Origin: VGRF01 sp964460485
GTDB lineage: Bacteria; Myxococcota_A; UBA9160; UBA6930
DNA: 25,192 nucleotides
Reading direction: 5' to 3'
Assembly: GCA_964460485.1 (NCBI GenBank)
Contig: CAYWRY010000052.1
Span: forward strand, 1-25,192
The translations under genes were made by a program, and so were the position numbers. Positions 17,979 to 25,192 of the stretch are shown in pieces; positions within the stretch are counted from its first letter, which is position 1, and every line of letters starts with the position of its first letter. The notes beneath the pieces were generated by a model that had not been told where the DNA came from, ran no database searches, and saw nothing but the letters and a program-made list of their open reading frames with translations.

Positions 17979-19997
17979 ATGGATTTCTCGGTGCTCGCTC
18001 TCGCCGCCGGCGTTCTCGCCGTCCTGACCGCCGGCTTCTGGTACCGCGCGGTGCTCGCGGCGCCGACCGCAACGGACAAGGCCAACGAGATCGCGGCCGC
18101 CATCCGCGCCGGCGCCGAGGCGTTTCTGAGCCGCCAGTACCGCACGGTGGCGATGGTGGGCGTGCCCATCTTGATCTTGATCGCCTGGCAGCTCGGCGCC
18201 TGGTACGCGATCGGCTTCCTGGTCGGTGCGGTGGCGAGCGCGGCCGCCGGCTTCATCGGCATGAACGTGTCGGTGCGCGCGAACGTGCGCGTGGCGAAGG
18301 CCGCCAGCTCCGGCTTCGGGCCGGCATTCGACCTCAGCTTCAAGGGCGGCGCCGTCACCGGCATGATGGTGGTGGGCGCGGGCCTGATCTCGCTGACCGC
18401 GCTGGTGATGTCGGCGCCGGACGCGCTCGAGAAGACCCACGCGCTGATCGGTCTCGCCTTCGGCGGCTCGCTGATCTCGGTGTTCGCGCGCCTCGGCGGC
18501 GGCATCTTCACGAAGGGCGCCGACGTCGGCGCGGACCTGGTCGGCAAGGTCGAAGCGAACATCCCCGAGGACGACCCGCGCAACCCGGCGGTGATCGCCG
18601 ACAACGTGGGCGACAACGTCGGCGACTGCGCGGGCATGGCGGCCGACCTGTTCGAGACCTACGGCGTGACGGCCACCGCAGCGATGCTGCTCGGCCACAT
18701 CCTCTACCCCGAGACCGCGATGTTCCTCTACCCGCTCGCGATCGGGGCCGTCGGCATCGTGGGCTCGATCGTCGCCGTCTTTTTCGTGCGCATCTCCGAG
18801 CCGGCCGCCGGCCAGACGCCCGCGGTGATGCGCGCCATGTACCTGGGCCTCGGCATCGCGTCGGCGCTGATGCTGATCGGCGTCTTTGTCCTGAACGGCA
18901 TGACGGCGCTGCCCGACGGCCTTTCCGCCACGGCCTTGTGGACCTGCGCGCTGATCGGCGCCGTCGTGACCGGCGCGATGATGTGGGTGACCGACTACTA
19001 CACCGGCGGCAGCTCGCCGCACGTCGTGCGCATCGCCACCGCGAGCAAGGGCGGCCATGCCACCAACATCATCGCGGGCCTCGCGGTGGGCATGCAGTCC
19101 ACCGTGATTCCGGTGCTCGTGATCGTCGCCGCGATCTGGGCGACCCATCAGCTCGCGGGCCTCTACGGAGTCGGCGTCGCGGCGATGAGCATGCTGTCGC
19201 TGGCGGGCATCGTGGTCTCGATCGACGCGTACGGCCCGATCACCGACAACGCCGGTGGCATCGCCGAGATGGCGGAGCTGGGCAAGGACGTGCGCGCGGT
19301 GACCGACCCGCTCGACGCCTTCGGCAACACCACCAAGGCGGTGACGAAGGGCTATGCGATCGCGTCCGCCGGCCTCGCCGCGGTGGCGCTGTTTGCGACG
19401 TTCATCGAAGACCTGAAGGTCGGCGGCGTCTCGGCGAGCTTCCTGCTCTCGGACCCCAAGGTGATGGCGGGCCTGTTCATCGGCGCCATGACGCCGTTCG
19501 TGTTCGCGTCGTTCGCCATGCGCGCGGTGGGCGAGGCAGGCGGCAAGGTGGTCGAGGAGGTGCGCCGCCAATTCCGCGAGATCCCGGGGCTGATGGAGGG
19601 CACCGGCAAGCCCGACTACCGAACCTGCGTCGACATCGTGACCGCCGCGGCGCTGCGCCTGATGATCGTGCCGGCGCTGATCCCGGCTGCGATCCCGATC
19701 GTCGTCGCCGCGGCGCTCGGCGCCGAGGGTCTCGGCGGCCTCTTGATCGGCTCGATCGTCGCGGGCGTCTGCCTCGGCATCTCCATGACGACCGGCGGCG
19801 CGGCCTGGGACAACGCCAAGAAGTACATCGAGAGCGGCGCGCTGGCGGGCGAGAAGAAGGGCAGCGACGCGCACAAGGCGGCGGTCACAGGCGACACCGT
19901 GGGCGATCCGTACAAGGACACCGCCGGCCCGGCGGTCAACCCGATGCTGAAGCTCGTGAACATCGTCGCGCTGCTGCTGATCCCATTCCTGGCGTAG
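17979..19997 (+). CDS. hppA: K+-independent proton-translocating membrane pyrophosphatase
   Basis: This integral membrane pump couples pyrophosphate hydrolysis to proton export, saving energy and removing PPi from biosynthesis. It has 672 residues, with hydrophobic helices throughout and no signal peptide beyond the first helix. The catalytic loop reads DVGADLVGKVE (182-192), then PEDDPRNPAVIADNVGDNVG, then DNAGGIAEM, and C-terminal DTVGDPYKDTAGPAVNPM. The diagnostic segment is GNTTKAVTKGYAI. Lys453 and Thr456 at the two positions that are Ala and Gly/Ala in K+-dependent enzymes mark it as the K+-independent, H+-pumping class. The ATG has AGGAG five bases upstream. A structured spacer and a permease gene follow. 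Confidence 0.96.
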   Translation: MDFSVLALAAGVLAVLTAGFWYRAVLAAPTATDKANEIAAAIRAGAEAFLSRQYRTVAMVGVPILILIAWQLGAWYAIGFLVGAVASAAAGFIGMNVSVRANVRVAKAASSGFGPAFDLSFKGGAVTGMMVVGAGLISLTALVMSAPDALEKTHALIGLAFGGSLISVFARLGGGIFTKGADVGADLVGKVEANIPEDDPRNPAVIADNVGDNVGDCAGMAADLFETYGVTATAAMLLGHILYPETAMFLYPLAIGAVGIVGSIVAVFFVRISEPAAGQTPAVMRAMYLGLGIASALMLIGVFVLNGMTALPDGLSATALWTCALIGAVVTGAMMWVTDYYTGGSSPHVVRIATASKGGHATNIIAGLAVGMQSTVIPVLVIVAAIWATHQLAGLYGVGVAAMSMLSLAGIVVSIDAYGPITDNAGGIAEMAELGKDVRAVTDPLDAFGNTTKAVTKGYAIASAGLAAVALFATFIEDLKVGGVSASFLLSDPKVMAGLFIGAMTPFVFASFAMRAVGEAGGKVVEEVRRQFREIPGLMEGTGKPDYRTCVDIVTAAALRLMIVPALIPAAIPIVVAAALGAEGLGGLLIGSIVAGVCLGISMTTGGAAWDNAKKYIESGALAGEKKGSDAHKAAVTGDTVGDPYKDTAGPAVNPMLKLVNIVALLLIPFLA

Positions 19998-20004
19998 CTC
20001 GCAA

Positions 20005-20078
20005 GGGACGCTCCTTCACTCGTTCAGGAGATGGACCGAGCTTTCCTCCCGAGAGGTGAACGAGTGATGGGCCGTCCC
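20005..20078 (+). other. Nested stem-loop in the hppA-permease spacer (candidate structured RNA)
   Basis: Three stems nest. GGGACG (20005-20010) pairs with CGTCCC (20073-20078). TCACTCGTTCA (20016-20026) pairs exactly with 20057-20067. GGAG (20027-20030) pairs with CTCC (20046-20049). It starts 8 bases after the hppA stop. No T run follows, so it is not a plain terminator, and it matches no riboswitch consensus that I recognise. It may be an hppA 3'-end structure or a 5' control element of the permease. Confidence 0.55.
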
Positions 20079-20138
20079 CTGGCGAATCCGGCGGCGACTC
20101 CAGCAGGCTCACGCCGCGCGCCGACGCACCGTCCGTGA
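20031..20138 (+). CDS. Possible 35-residue upstream ORF coupled to the permease
   Basis: The ATG at 20031 opens a 35-codon frame whose TGA (20136-20138) overlaps the permease GTG at 20135 by four bases (GTGA). An internal in-frame ATG at 20067 follows GAGAGG at 20051-20056 at a workable distance, giving a 23-residue version; the 20031 ATG has AGGAG with no spacing. The permease GTG lacks its own Shine-Dalgarno, so coupling from this ORF would explain its translation. The peptide (Arg/Pro/Ala-rich at the end) resembles nothing I know and may be only a translational relay, or chance. Confidence 0.3.
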   Translation: MDRAFLPRGERVMGRPLANPAATPAGSRRAPTHRP

Positions 20139-21472
20139 GCGAGCGCGACCCGCGCGACAAGCTGCGCCCGCAGCTCTCGCTGAAGGACGCGGTGTTCCTG
20201 GTGGTCGCGTCGGTGGTCGGTTCGGGAATCTTCCTCACGCCCGGCGAAATCGCGAACCGCATCCCCCACGCGGGCTTGATCTTCGTCGCCTGGGCGGCCG
20301 GCGCGGCGCTCTCGTTCGCCGGCGCGCTCGCGAACGCCGAGCTCGGCGCGATGTTCCCCCACGCGGGCGGTGACTACGTCTACCTGCGCCGCGCCTTCCA
20401 CCCGCTCGCCGGCTTCCTGGTCGGCTGGATCACCTTCTTCGCAATCTTCTCCGGCACGGTGGCGACGCTGGCCGTCGGCTTCGCCGAGCGCGTGGGCGCG
20501 CTCTACGGCTGGTCCTTGCCGAACGTGGTGCTGTTTGCCGCGCTCACCACGCTCGCGACCACCTGGCTCAACGTCGCCGGCGTGAAGTACGGCGCGTGGG
20601 TGAACAACGTCACGGGCTACGTGAAGGTGATCGCGCTGTTCGCGTTCGGGCTGGTCGCGCCGCTCACCGGAAGCGGCGACGTCGCAAACCTGTCGCCGCT
20701 CGTGAGCGGCGTCGTCGAGGCGGCGAGCTTCGGCGCCTTCGCCCTCGCCATGTCGCCGGTGCTGTTCAGCTATCTGGGCTGGAACGCCGTGGTCTACGTC
20801 GCCAGCGAGATCCAGCAGCCGCAGAAGAACCTGCCGCGCGCGCTCTTCGTCGGGCTCGCGCTGTGCGCCGGGATCTACGTCGTGATCAACGCCGTCTACC
20901 TCTACGCGCTCCCGCTCGCAGAGATTCGCCGCGTGGACGACGTGGGCACCGCCACGGCGACGGTCCTGTTCGGCGCGATCGGCGGCAAGCTGATCCAGGG
21001 CTTCGTGCTGGTCTCCATCCTCGGCACGCTGAACGCGACGATCCTGGTGGGCGCGCGCATCGCCTACGCGATGGCCCTCGACGGCCTGTTCGTGCCGGGT
21101 GTCGAGCGCGTGCACGAGGTGTACGCGACGCCGGCGATCGCCCTCTGGCTCCAGGCCGCGGTGGCGATCGCGATCGTGGCGCTGCTCCAGAGCTATCCCG
21201 GCGCCCTCGACTTCACGACCTTCGCGATCCTGCTCGCGACCAGCGCCGACGTGCTGGCGCTGTACGCGCTTCGCATCCGCCAGCCGCGACTCGCGCGTCC
21301 CTACCGCGCGTGGGGCTATCCGGTGGTGCCCGCGCTCTATCTCTTCGCGAACGTGGCGATCGCGATCTCGCTGCTGTTCGGCTCGACCACGCCCGCGCTG
21401 GTGAGCCTCGCCGTCTCGGCCGCCGCGCTGCCGTTCTACTTGGTCTTCTCTCGCACGCGCCGCGCCGACTGA
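20135..21472 (+). CDS. APC-superfamily amino acid permease
   Basis: This is an inner-membrane secondary transporter of 445 residues with about 12 hydrophobic helices. The first-helix signature LVVASVVGSGIFLTPGEIA, then GALANAELGAMFPHAGGDYVY, places it in the APC family (LAT/amino acid-polyamine-organocation type). SYLGWNAVVYVASEIQQPQK (helix 6 and following loop) and GTLNATILVGARIAYAMALD (helix 8) are also typical. The substrate cannot be read. The GTG start is chosen because the family signature begins about 25 residues in and there is no nearby in-frame ATG. It has no Shine-Dalgarno of its own (see the upstream ORF). The NTF2-like gene follows 21 bases after the stop, so the two are probably co-transcribed. 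Confidence 0.9.
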   Translation: MSERDPRDKLRPQLSLKDAVFLVVASVVGSGIFLTPGEIANRIPHAGLIFVAWAAGAALSFAGALANAELGAMFPHAGGDYVYLRRAFHPLAGFLVGWITFFAIFSGTVATLAVGFAERVGALYGWSLPNVVLFAALTTLATTWLNVAGVKYGAWVNNVTGYVKVIALFAFGLVAPLTGSGDVANLSPLVSGVVEAASFGAFALAMSPVLFSYLGWNAVVYVASEIQQPQKNLPRALFVGLALCAGIYVVINAVYLYALPLAEIRRVDDVGTATATVLFGAIGGKLIQGFVLVSILGTLNATILVGARIAYAMALDGLFVPGVERVHEVYATPAIALWLQAAVAIAIVALLQSYPGALDFTTFAILLATSADVLALYALRIRQPRLARPYRAWGYPVVPALYLFANVAIAISLLFGSTTPALVSLAVSAAALPFYLVFSRTRRAD

Positions 21473-21493
21473 GCGCGGCGCACAGGAGCCCCG

Positions 21494-22048
21494 ATGCTCG
21501 ACTTCTCCATCGCCCACACGCTGAAGCCGATCGAGGCCAAGATCGCCGAGACGAAGCATCCGCGGCATCGCGCCCTGTTGCAGAACTTCCGCGAGCACCT
21601 GGTCGCAGAGCTGGCCGGCGACGTCGAGGCGATCATGAAGACGCAGTGCGCGAATCCGCAATACCACTTCTACGGCTCGGGCACGGGCGACTTCGGCCCC
21701 AAGGGCGGCGCGGCGGTGCGCGGCTTCTACTCGAACATCTTCGCGCTCGGATACAACAAGCTGCGCTACGACGTCGACCGCTTCATCGTGGACGACCGCG
21801 GGCTCTTCCACGAGGGCTGGATGCACATCGTCTTCCCCGGCCGCGCGCTCGAGGCGATGGGCGTGCCGTGCGACGACCTCGAGGCGAACTACGTCTTCTC
21901 GTATCGCCAGGCCGCGGTCTTCCACTACGACGAGAATGGCGTGTGCACCGGCGAGGACACCTACAGCGACGGATCGCTCACGCCGCAGCGCCTGCGCAAG
22001 CTGCTTCCCGAGGAAGAGGCGACGCTGCCGCGCGCAGCGCGCGGGTAG
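21494..22048 (+). CDS. NTF2/SnoaL-like protein of unknown function
   Basis: This 184-residue soluble protein looks like the NTF2/SnoaL cone-shaped fold. A long N-terminal helix region (LLQNFREHLVAELAGDVEAI) is followed by the loop YHFYGSGTGDFGPKGGAAVR, then GFYSNIFALG and alternating strands (DVDRFIVDDRGLFHEGWMHI, YRQAAVFHYDENG). The fold is used by small-molecule isomerases, cyclases and hydratases as well as by binding proteins. Function is not assigned. The start is well supported: AGGAG at about 21484-21488, six bases upstream. Tight spacing to the permease suggests the two act on related compounds (inference). It is convergent with the TerC gene; the 32-base gap shows no clear terminator. 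Confidence 0.75.
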   Translation: MLDFSIAHTLKPIEAKIAETKHPRHRALLQNFREHLVAELAGDVEAIMKTQCANPQYHFYGSGTGDFGPKGGAAVRGFYSNIFALGYNKLRYDVDRFIVDDRGLFHEGWMHIVFPGRALEAMGVPCDDLEANYVFSYRQAAVFHYDENGVCTGEDTYSDGSLTPQRLRKLLPEEEATLPRAARG

Positions 22049-22080
22049 CAAGCGCGCGCCGGAAGGCTCGTCCCCTCGCT

Positions 22081-23124
22081 TCAGGCGTCCTTGCGGACGC
22101 GGTCGTCGTCAGTCGGCGCGAGCGCGGCGTTGGCCGCGCCGTTCCTCGGCGCGATCAGCGAGGCCAGCACGCCCACGGCCAGCGTTCCCAGCACAATCGC
22201 GAGGCTCATGGTCGGCGAGATGTGGAGCCCCGTCGGCCCGACCGCGTGGTGCCACGACGTGAGCGCCATCTTGCCCGCGATGAAGAAGAGCAGTGCGATC
22301 ACGGCCTTCTCGAGGTGCACGAGGTAGCGGGTGAGCGCGGCGAGCACGAAGTAGAGGCTGCGCAGGCCGAGGATCGCGAAGATCATCGCGGCGTAGACGA
22401 GCAGCGGCTCGTGGGTGACCGCGATGACCGCAGGCACCGAGTCGAAGGCGAAGGCGACGTCGGAGGTCTCGATCGCGACGAGGCAGAGGAACGCGGGCGT
22501 CGCGTAGAGGGGGCCCCTGTGCGTCGCCAGGCCGCCCTCGCCCGAGACGGCCGAAGGCCGCACGAACAGCGCGTCGCCGTGCAGGCGCGTGTAGACCGGA
22601 AAGAGCCGGCCCATCAGCTTCACGCTCCAGTGATTTGCGTAATCGCTGATCTGCCGCTCCTCGGTCCCCGACTGGAGCATCTTCACGCCCGTCCACGCGA
22701 CGAAGGCGGCGAAGCCGAAGCCGACGTAAGGGCTCGCCTCGTAGAGCCCCGTGCCGACCAGCACGAAGATCGCGCGGAACACGATCGCGCCGGCGATTCC
22801 CCAGTAGAGGATGCGGTGCTGGAGCGCGCCGCTGATGCCGAAGGACGCGAAGATGGCCATGAAGACCATCAGGTTGTCGATCGAGAGCGTTTGCTCGAGC
22901 GCGTAGCCCGCCAGGTAGAGGTTCGCGGCCTCGGGGCTGAAGCGGTTGTAGAGGTAGGCGTAGAAGCCGAGCGCGAGGCACACCCAGAACACGACCCACT
23001 TCGCGGCGTTGCGTGGCGTGATCTCGGACGAGCGCCGGTGGGCCACGAGGTCGACGTAGACCGACAGCGCGACGACCCCGTAGAAGATCAGGATCGTCTC
23101 GATCGGGAAGCCGATGTCGGTCAT
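22081..23124 (-). CDS. TerC/Alx-family integral membrane protein
   Basis: This is a polytopic inner-membrane protein of 347 residues with about eight or nine hydrophobic helices. Family hallmarks are the acidic intramembrane motifs LEQTLSIDNLMVFM and AIETSDVAFAFDSVPAVIAV, plus LRSLYFVLAALTRYL. Members such as E. coli Alx and Bacillus TerC-like proteins are linked to Mn2+ export and tolerance, and some support metalation of secreted proteins. The ATG at 23124 is preferred (GAGAGG just upstream, membrane helix beginning shortly after). An in-frame ATG 13 codons earlier would add a charged tail. The 105-base gap to the divergent aminotransferase gene shows no yybP-ykoY Mn riboswitch that I can recognise, unlike many family members. 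Confidence 0.9.
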   Translation of the reverse strand: MTDIGFPIETILIFYGVVALSVYVDLVAHRRSSEITPRNAAKWVVFWVCLALGFYAYLYNRFSPEAANLYLAGYALEQTLSIDNLMVFMAIFASFGISGALQHRILYWGIAGAIVFRAIFVLVGTGLYEASPYVGFGFAAFVAWTGVKMLQSGTEERQISDYANHWSVKLMGRLFPVYTRLHGDALFVRPSAVSGEGGLATHRGPLYATPAFLCLVAIETSDVAFAFDSVPAVIAVTHEPLLVYAAMIFAILGLRSLYFVLAALTRYLVHLEKAVIALLFFIAGKMALTSWHHAVGPTGLHISPTMSLAIVLGTLAVGVLASLIAPRNGAANAALAPTDDDRVRKDA

Positions 23125-23229
23125 GCGCCTCTCGCCCCTCGGGCGCTCGATCTTAGGTGGCATCGGCGAGCCGGCGCACGTAGCTTCGCGCCCCTACAGC
23201 GTTTTTCTGCATCCCCCGCCGAGGCTGCC

Positions 23230-24432
23230 GTGTCCGCAATCCGCCACGACTTCGACAAGCTGCGCCGTCTCCCGCCCTACGTCCTCGCGGAAGTGACGGC
23301 CCTGAAGCACGCCGGGCGAAAGGCCGGCGAGGACATCGTCGACCTCGGCATGGGCAACCCCGACATGCCCACGCCGCCGCACATCGTGGAGAAGATCCGC
23401 GAGTCGGCGCTCGACCCGCACACCCACCGCTACTCGGCCTCGCGCGGCGTGCCGAACCTGCGCGCGGCGGTGTGCGAGTGGTACCAGCGCAACCACGGCG
23501 TCGAGCTCGATCCCGAGGGCGAGGCGATCGCCGTGATCGGCGCGAAGGAAGGCCTGGCGCACTTCGTGCTCGTCACGGTGGGGCCCGGCGACGTCGTGCT
23601 CGCGCCGGATCCGACCTATCCGATCCATCAGTACGCGGTGGTGATCGCTGGCGGCGACCTGCGCCACGTGCCGATCGGCGCGGACCACGACTTCATCGCG
23701 AACCTCGAGACCGCGGTGAAGCGCACCTGGCCGAAGCCGAAGCTGCTGATCGTGAGCTTCCCGCACAACCCGACCACGATGACCGTGGACAGGCCTTTCT
23801 TCGAGCGGCTCGTCGCGTTCGCACGCGAGCACCACCTGATGGTGATCCACGACTTCGCCTACGCCGAGATCTCCTACGACGGCTACGAGCCGCCCAGCAT
23901 TCTCGAGGTGCCGGGCGCGAAGGACGTGGCGATCGAGTTCCTCTCGCTCTCGAAGAGCCACAACATGGCGGGCTGGCGCGTCGGCTTCTGCGCGGGCAAT
24001 CGCGAGATGATCCACGCGCTGACGCGCATCAAGTCGTACCTCGACTACGGCATCCCGACCCCGATCCAGGTGGGCGCGATCGTCGCGCTGCGCGGACCGC
24101 AGGACTGCGTGGCCGAGACCGTCGCCGAGTACAAGGCGCGCCGCGACGCGCTGATCGACGGGCTCGCGAAGCCGGGCGCGGGGCAGTGGAAGATCGAGAA
24201 GCCGCTCGGGACGATGTTCGTGTGGGCGCCGGTGCCCGAGCCGTTCCGAGCGATGGGCTCGCTGGAGTTCAGCAAGAAGCTGCTGCGCGAGGCGCAGGTC
24301 GCGGTGTCGCCGGGCGTCGGCTTCGGCCAGAACGGCGAGGGCTGGGTGCGCTTCGCACTGATCGAGAACGTGCATCGCACGCGCCAGGCGGTGCGCGGCA
24401 TCCGCAAGTTCCTGCGCAGCGCGGGGGCCTGA
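23230..24432 (+). CDS. alaC: PLP-dependent aminotransferase, AlaC-like
   Basis: This fold-type I class I/II aminotransferase has 400 residues. It closely follows E. coli AlaC (glutamate-pyruvate aminotransferase) as I recall it: RLPPYVLAEV, DLGMGNPDMPTPPHIVEK, YSASRGVPNLRAAVCEWY, IGAKEGLAHF, the PLP lysine in SLSKSHNMAGWRVGF, SYLDYGIPTPIQV and FALIENVHRTRQAVRGI. The family also contains LL-diaminopimelate and methionine-related aminotransferases, so substrate is not certain. The GTG start is chosen for GAGG at 23221-23224 and alignment with the usual N-terminus. hom follows after 3 bases, indicating an operon and probably a link to the aspartate family of amino acids. Confidence 0.9.
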   Translation: MSAIRHDFDKLRRLPPYVLAEVTALKHAGRKAGEDIVDLGMGNPDMPTPPHIVEKIRESALDPHTHRYSASRGVPNLRAAVCEWYQRNHGVELDPEGEAIAVIGAKEGLAHFVLVTVGPGDVVLAPDPTYPIHQYAVVIAGGDLRHVPIGADHDFIANLETAVKRTWPKPKLLIVSFPHNPTTMTVDRPFFERLVAFAREHHLMVIHDFAYAEISYDGYEPPSILEVPGAKDVAIEFLSLSKSHNMAGWRVGFCAGNREMIHALTRIKSYLDYGIPTPIQVGAIVALRGPQDCVAETVAEYKARRDALIDGLAKPGAGQWKIEKPLGTMFVWAPVPEPFRAMGSLEFSKKLLREAQVAVSPGVGFGQNGEGWVRFALIENVHRTRQAVRGIRKFLRSAGA

Positions 24433-24435
24433 GCC

Positions 24436-25192
24436 GTGAGCGCGCACGACCCCGACGGTTCAGCGCGCGAGCGCAGCTCGAGAGGCCGCAAGCCCGCCGG
24501 CGCGGCGGGCGCGCAGCGAGGCGAAGCCGAGCGAAGCTCGATCGGGATCGGGCTCATCGGTCTCGGCACGATCGGCACCGGCGTCGCGAGAGTGCTCCGC
24601 AACAACGCCGCCGTGATCTCCCAGCGCCTCGGCTTCCCGCTCCAGCTGGTGCGCATCGCCGATCTCGACACCGAGCGCGACCGCGGCGTCGACCTGTCGG
24701 GCGTCCGCTTCGACCGCGACGCAGCGGGCCTGATCGCCGACCCGGACGTGCAGATCGTGATCGAGCTGATCGGCGGCTACGGCGCGGCCAAGCAGTTCGT
24801 CCTGGCCGCCATCGACGCGGGCAAGCACGTCGTCACCGCCAACAAGGCGCTGCTCGCGATGCACGGCAAGGAGATCTTCGACGCGGCGGCGCGCAAGGGC
24901 GTCGACGTCGCGTTCGAGGCGAGCGTCGGCGGCGGCATCCCGATCCTGCGCTCGCTGCGCGAGGGCCTGTCGGCGAATCGCATCCTCTCGATCCACGGCA
25001 TCGTGAACGGCACGACGAACTACGTGCTCACGGAGATGGAGAAGACCGGCGCGCCCTTCGACGCCGTGCTGAAGCGCGCGCAGGAGCTCGGCTACGCCGA
25101 AGCGGATCCCACCTTCGACGTGGACGGCATCGACGCCGCCCACAAGCTCACGCTGCTGGTCGCGATGGCCTACGGCGCCGACGTCACGCCCA
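24436..25192 (+). CDS. hom: Homoserine dehydrogenase (3' end outside window)
   Basis: This enzyme reduces aspartate semialdehyde to homoserine, leading to threonine and methionine. The frame stays open to the window end, giving 252 residues of an expected 430 or so. Visible are the Rossmann loop IGIGLIGLGTIGTGVARVL, TANKALLAMHGKEI, FEASVGGGIPILRSL, IHGIVNGTTNYVLTEM, and ELGYAEADPTFDVDGIDAAH with the catalytic Lys just after. The only plausible start is the GTG at 24436, which puts about 35 Arg/Ala/Ser/Gly-rich residues before the Rossmann fold where most homologues have a few. That extension is encoded by palindromic GC-rich DNA. The gene is 3 bases after the aminotransferase. Confidence 0.94.
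   Translation, partial: MSAHDPDGSARERSSRGRKPAGAAGAQRGEAERSSIGIGLIGLGTIGTGVARVLRNNAAVISQRLGFPLQLVRIADLDTERDRGVDLSGVRFDRDAAGLIADPDVQIVIELIGGYGAAKQFVLAAIDAGKHVVTANKALLAMHGKEIFDAAARKGVDVAFEASVGGGIPILRSLREGLSANRILSIHGIVNGTTNYVLTEMEKTGAPFDAVLKRAQELGYAEADPTFDVDGIDAAHKLTLLVAMAYGADVTP
24492..24510. repeat. GC palindrome within the hom N-terminal extension
   Basis: GCCCGCCG (24492-24499) and CGGCGGGC (24503-24510) are exact inverted complements with a 3-base loop, flanked by repetitive CGAGCGNAGCTCG-like words. It lies in codons for the non-conserved leader residues of Hom. It could be a small palindromic element tolerated in frame. Confidence 0.45.

Noticed and set aside
23125..23229. yybP-ykoY Mn2+ riboswitch upstream of the TerC gene
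   Set aside because: The gap is only 105 bases and I could not find the conserved loop sequences of that family.
16024..24545. Shared 12-mer AGCGAAGCTCGA (near 16022 and 24530) as proof of a dispersed repeat
   Set aside because: Several 12-base matches are expected by chance in 25 kb of such skewed composition; without more copies it proves nothing.

Overview
The window is about 25 kb of very GC-rich (roughly 70% by eye), densely coding bacterial DNA. Every recognisable gene is chromosomal housekeeping, amino-acid metabolism or transport. I see no phage, transposase, plasmid, CRISPR, rRNA or tRNA signal. The gene content (fused PutA, K+-independent membrane pyrophosphatase, IlvX-like ThDP enzyme, PhyH-type dioxygenase, AlaC next to Hom) and the GTG starts suggest a free-living soil or marine 'deltaproteobacterial'-type organism such as Myxococcota or Desulfobacterota/Binatota. 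That placement is inference only.

Layout. (1) 1-10936, plus strand: a pyrimidine/arginine block of pyrC (5' cut off), carA and carB, followed closely by recG and a compact bifunctional putA. The first three are start/stop overlapped or nearly so and look like one transcription unit. (2) 11003-11803, minus strand: an alpha/beta hydrolase, divergent from the next unit. (3) 11840-13296: a leucine biosynthetic unit with its own promoter-like sequence, a 21-codon Leu-rich leader peptide, mutually exclusive antiterminator and terminator hairpins, then a short leuA. (4) 13352-14767: a PhyH-family dioxygenase and a CBS-pair protein. (5) 14723-17690, minus strand: an M48 (Ste24-type) membrane protease and an IlvX-like ThDP enzyme. 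(6) 17979-22048, plus strand: hppA, an APC amino-acid permease and an NTF2-like protein. A structured intergenic segment and a small upstream ORF lie between hppA and the permease. (7) 22081-23124, minus strand: a TerC/Alx-family membrane protein, divergent from (8) alaC-like aminotransferase and hom (3' cut off) at 23230-25192.

The most interesting element is the transcription attenuator in front of leuA. A leader ORF with six Leu codons in eight positions ends exactly where an 18-nt segment begins to matter. That segment can pair (16 of 18 positions) with the left arm of a 17-bp U-tailed terminator. The LeuA it controls lacks the C-terminal leucine-binding regulatory domain. So leucine control here seems to rest on RNA attenuation instead of allosteric feedback. 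A secondary point of interest is the hppA-permease spacer, which carries a nested inverted-repeat structure and a 35-codon ORF whose stop overlaps the permease GTG.
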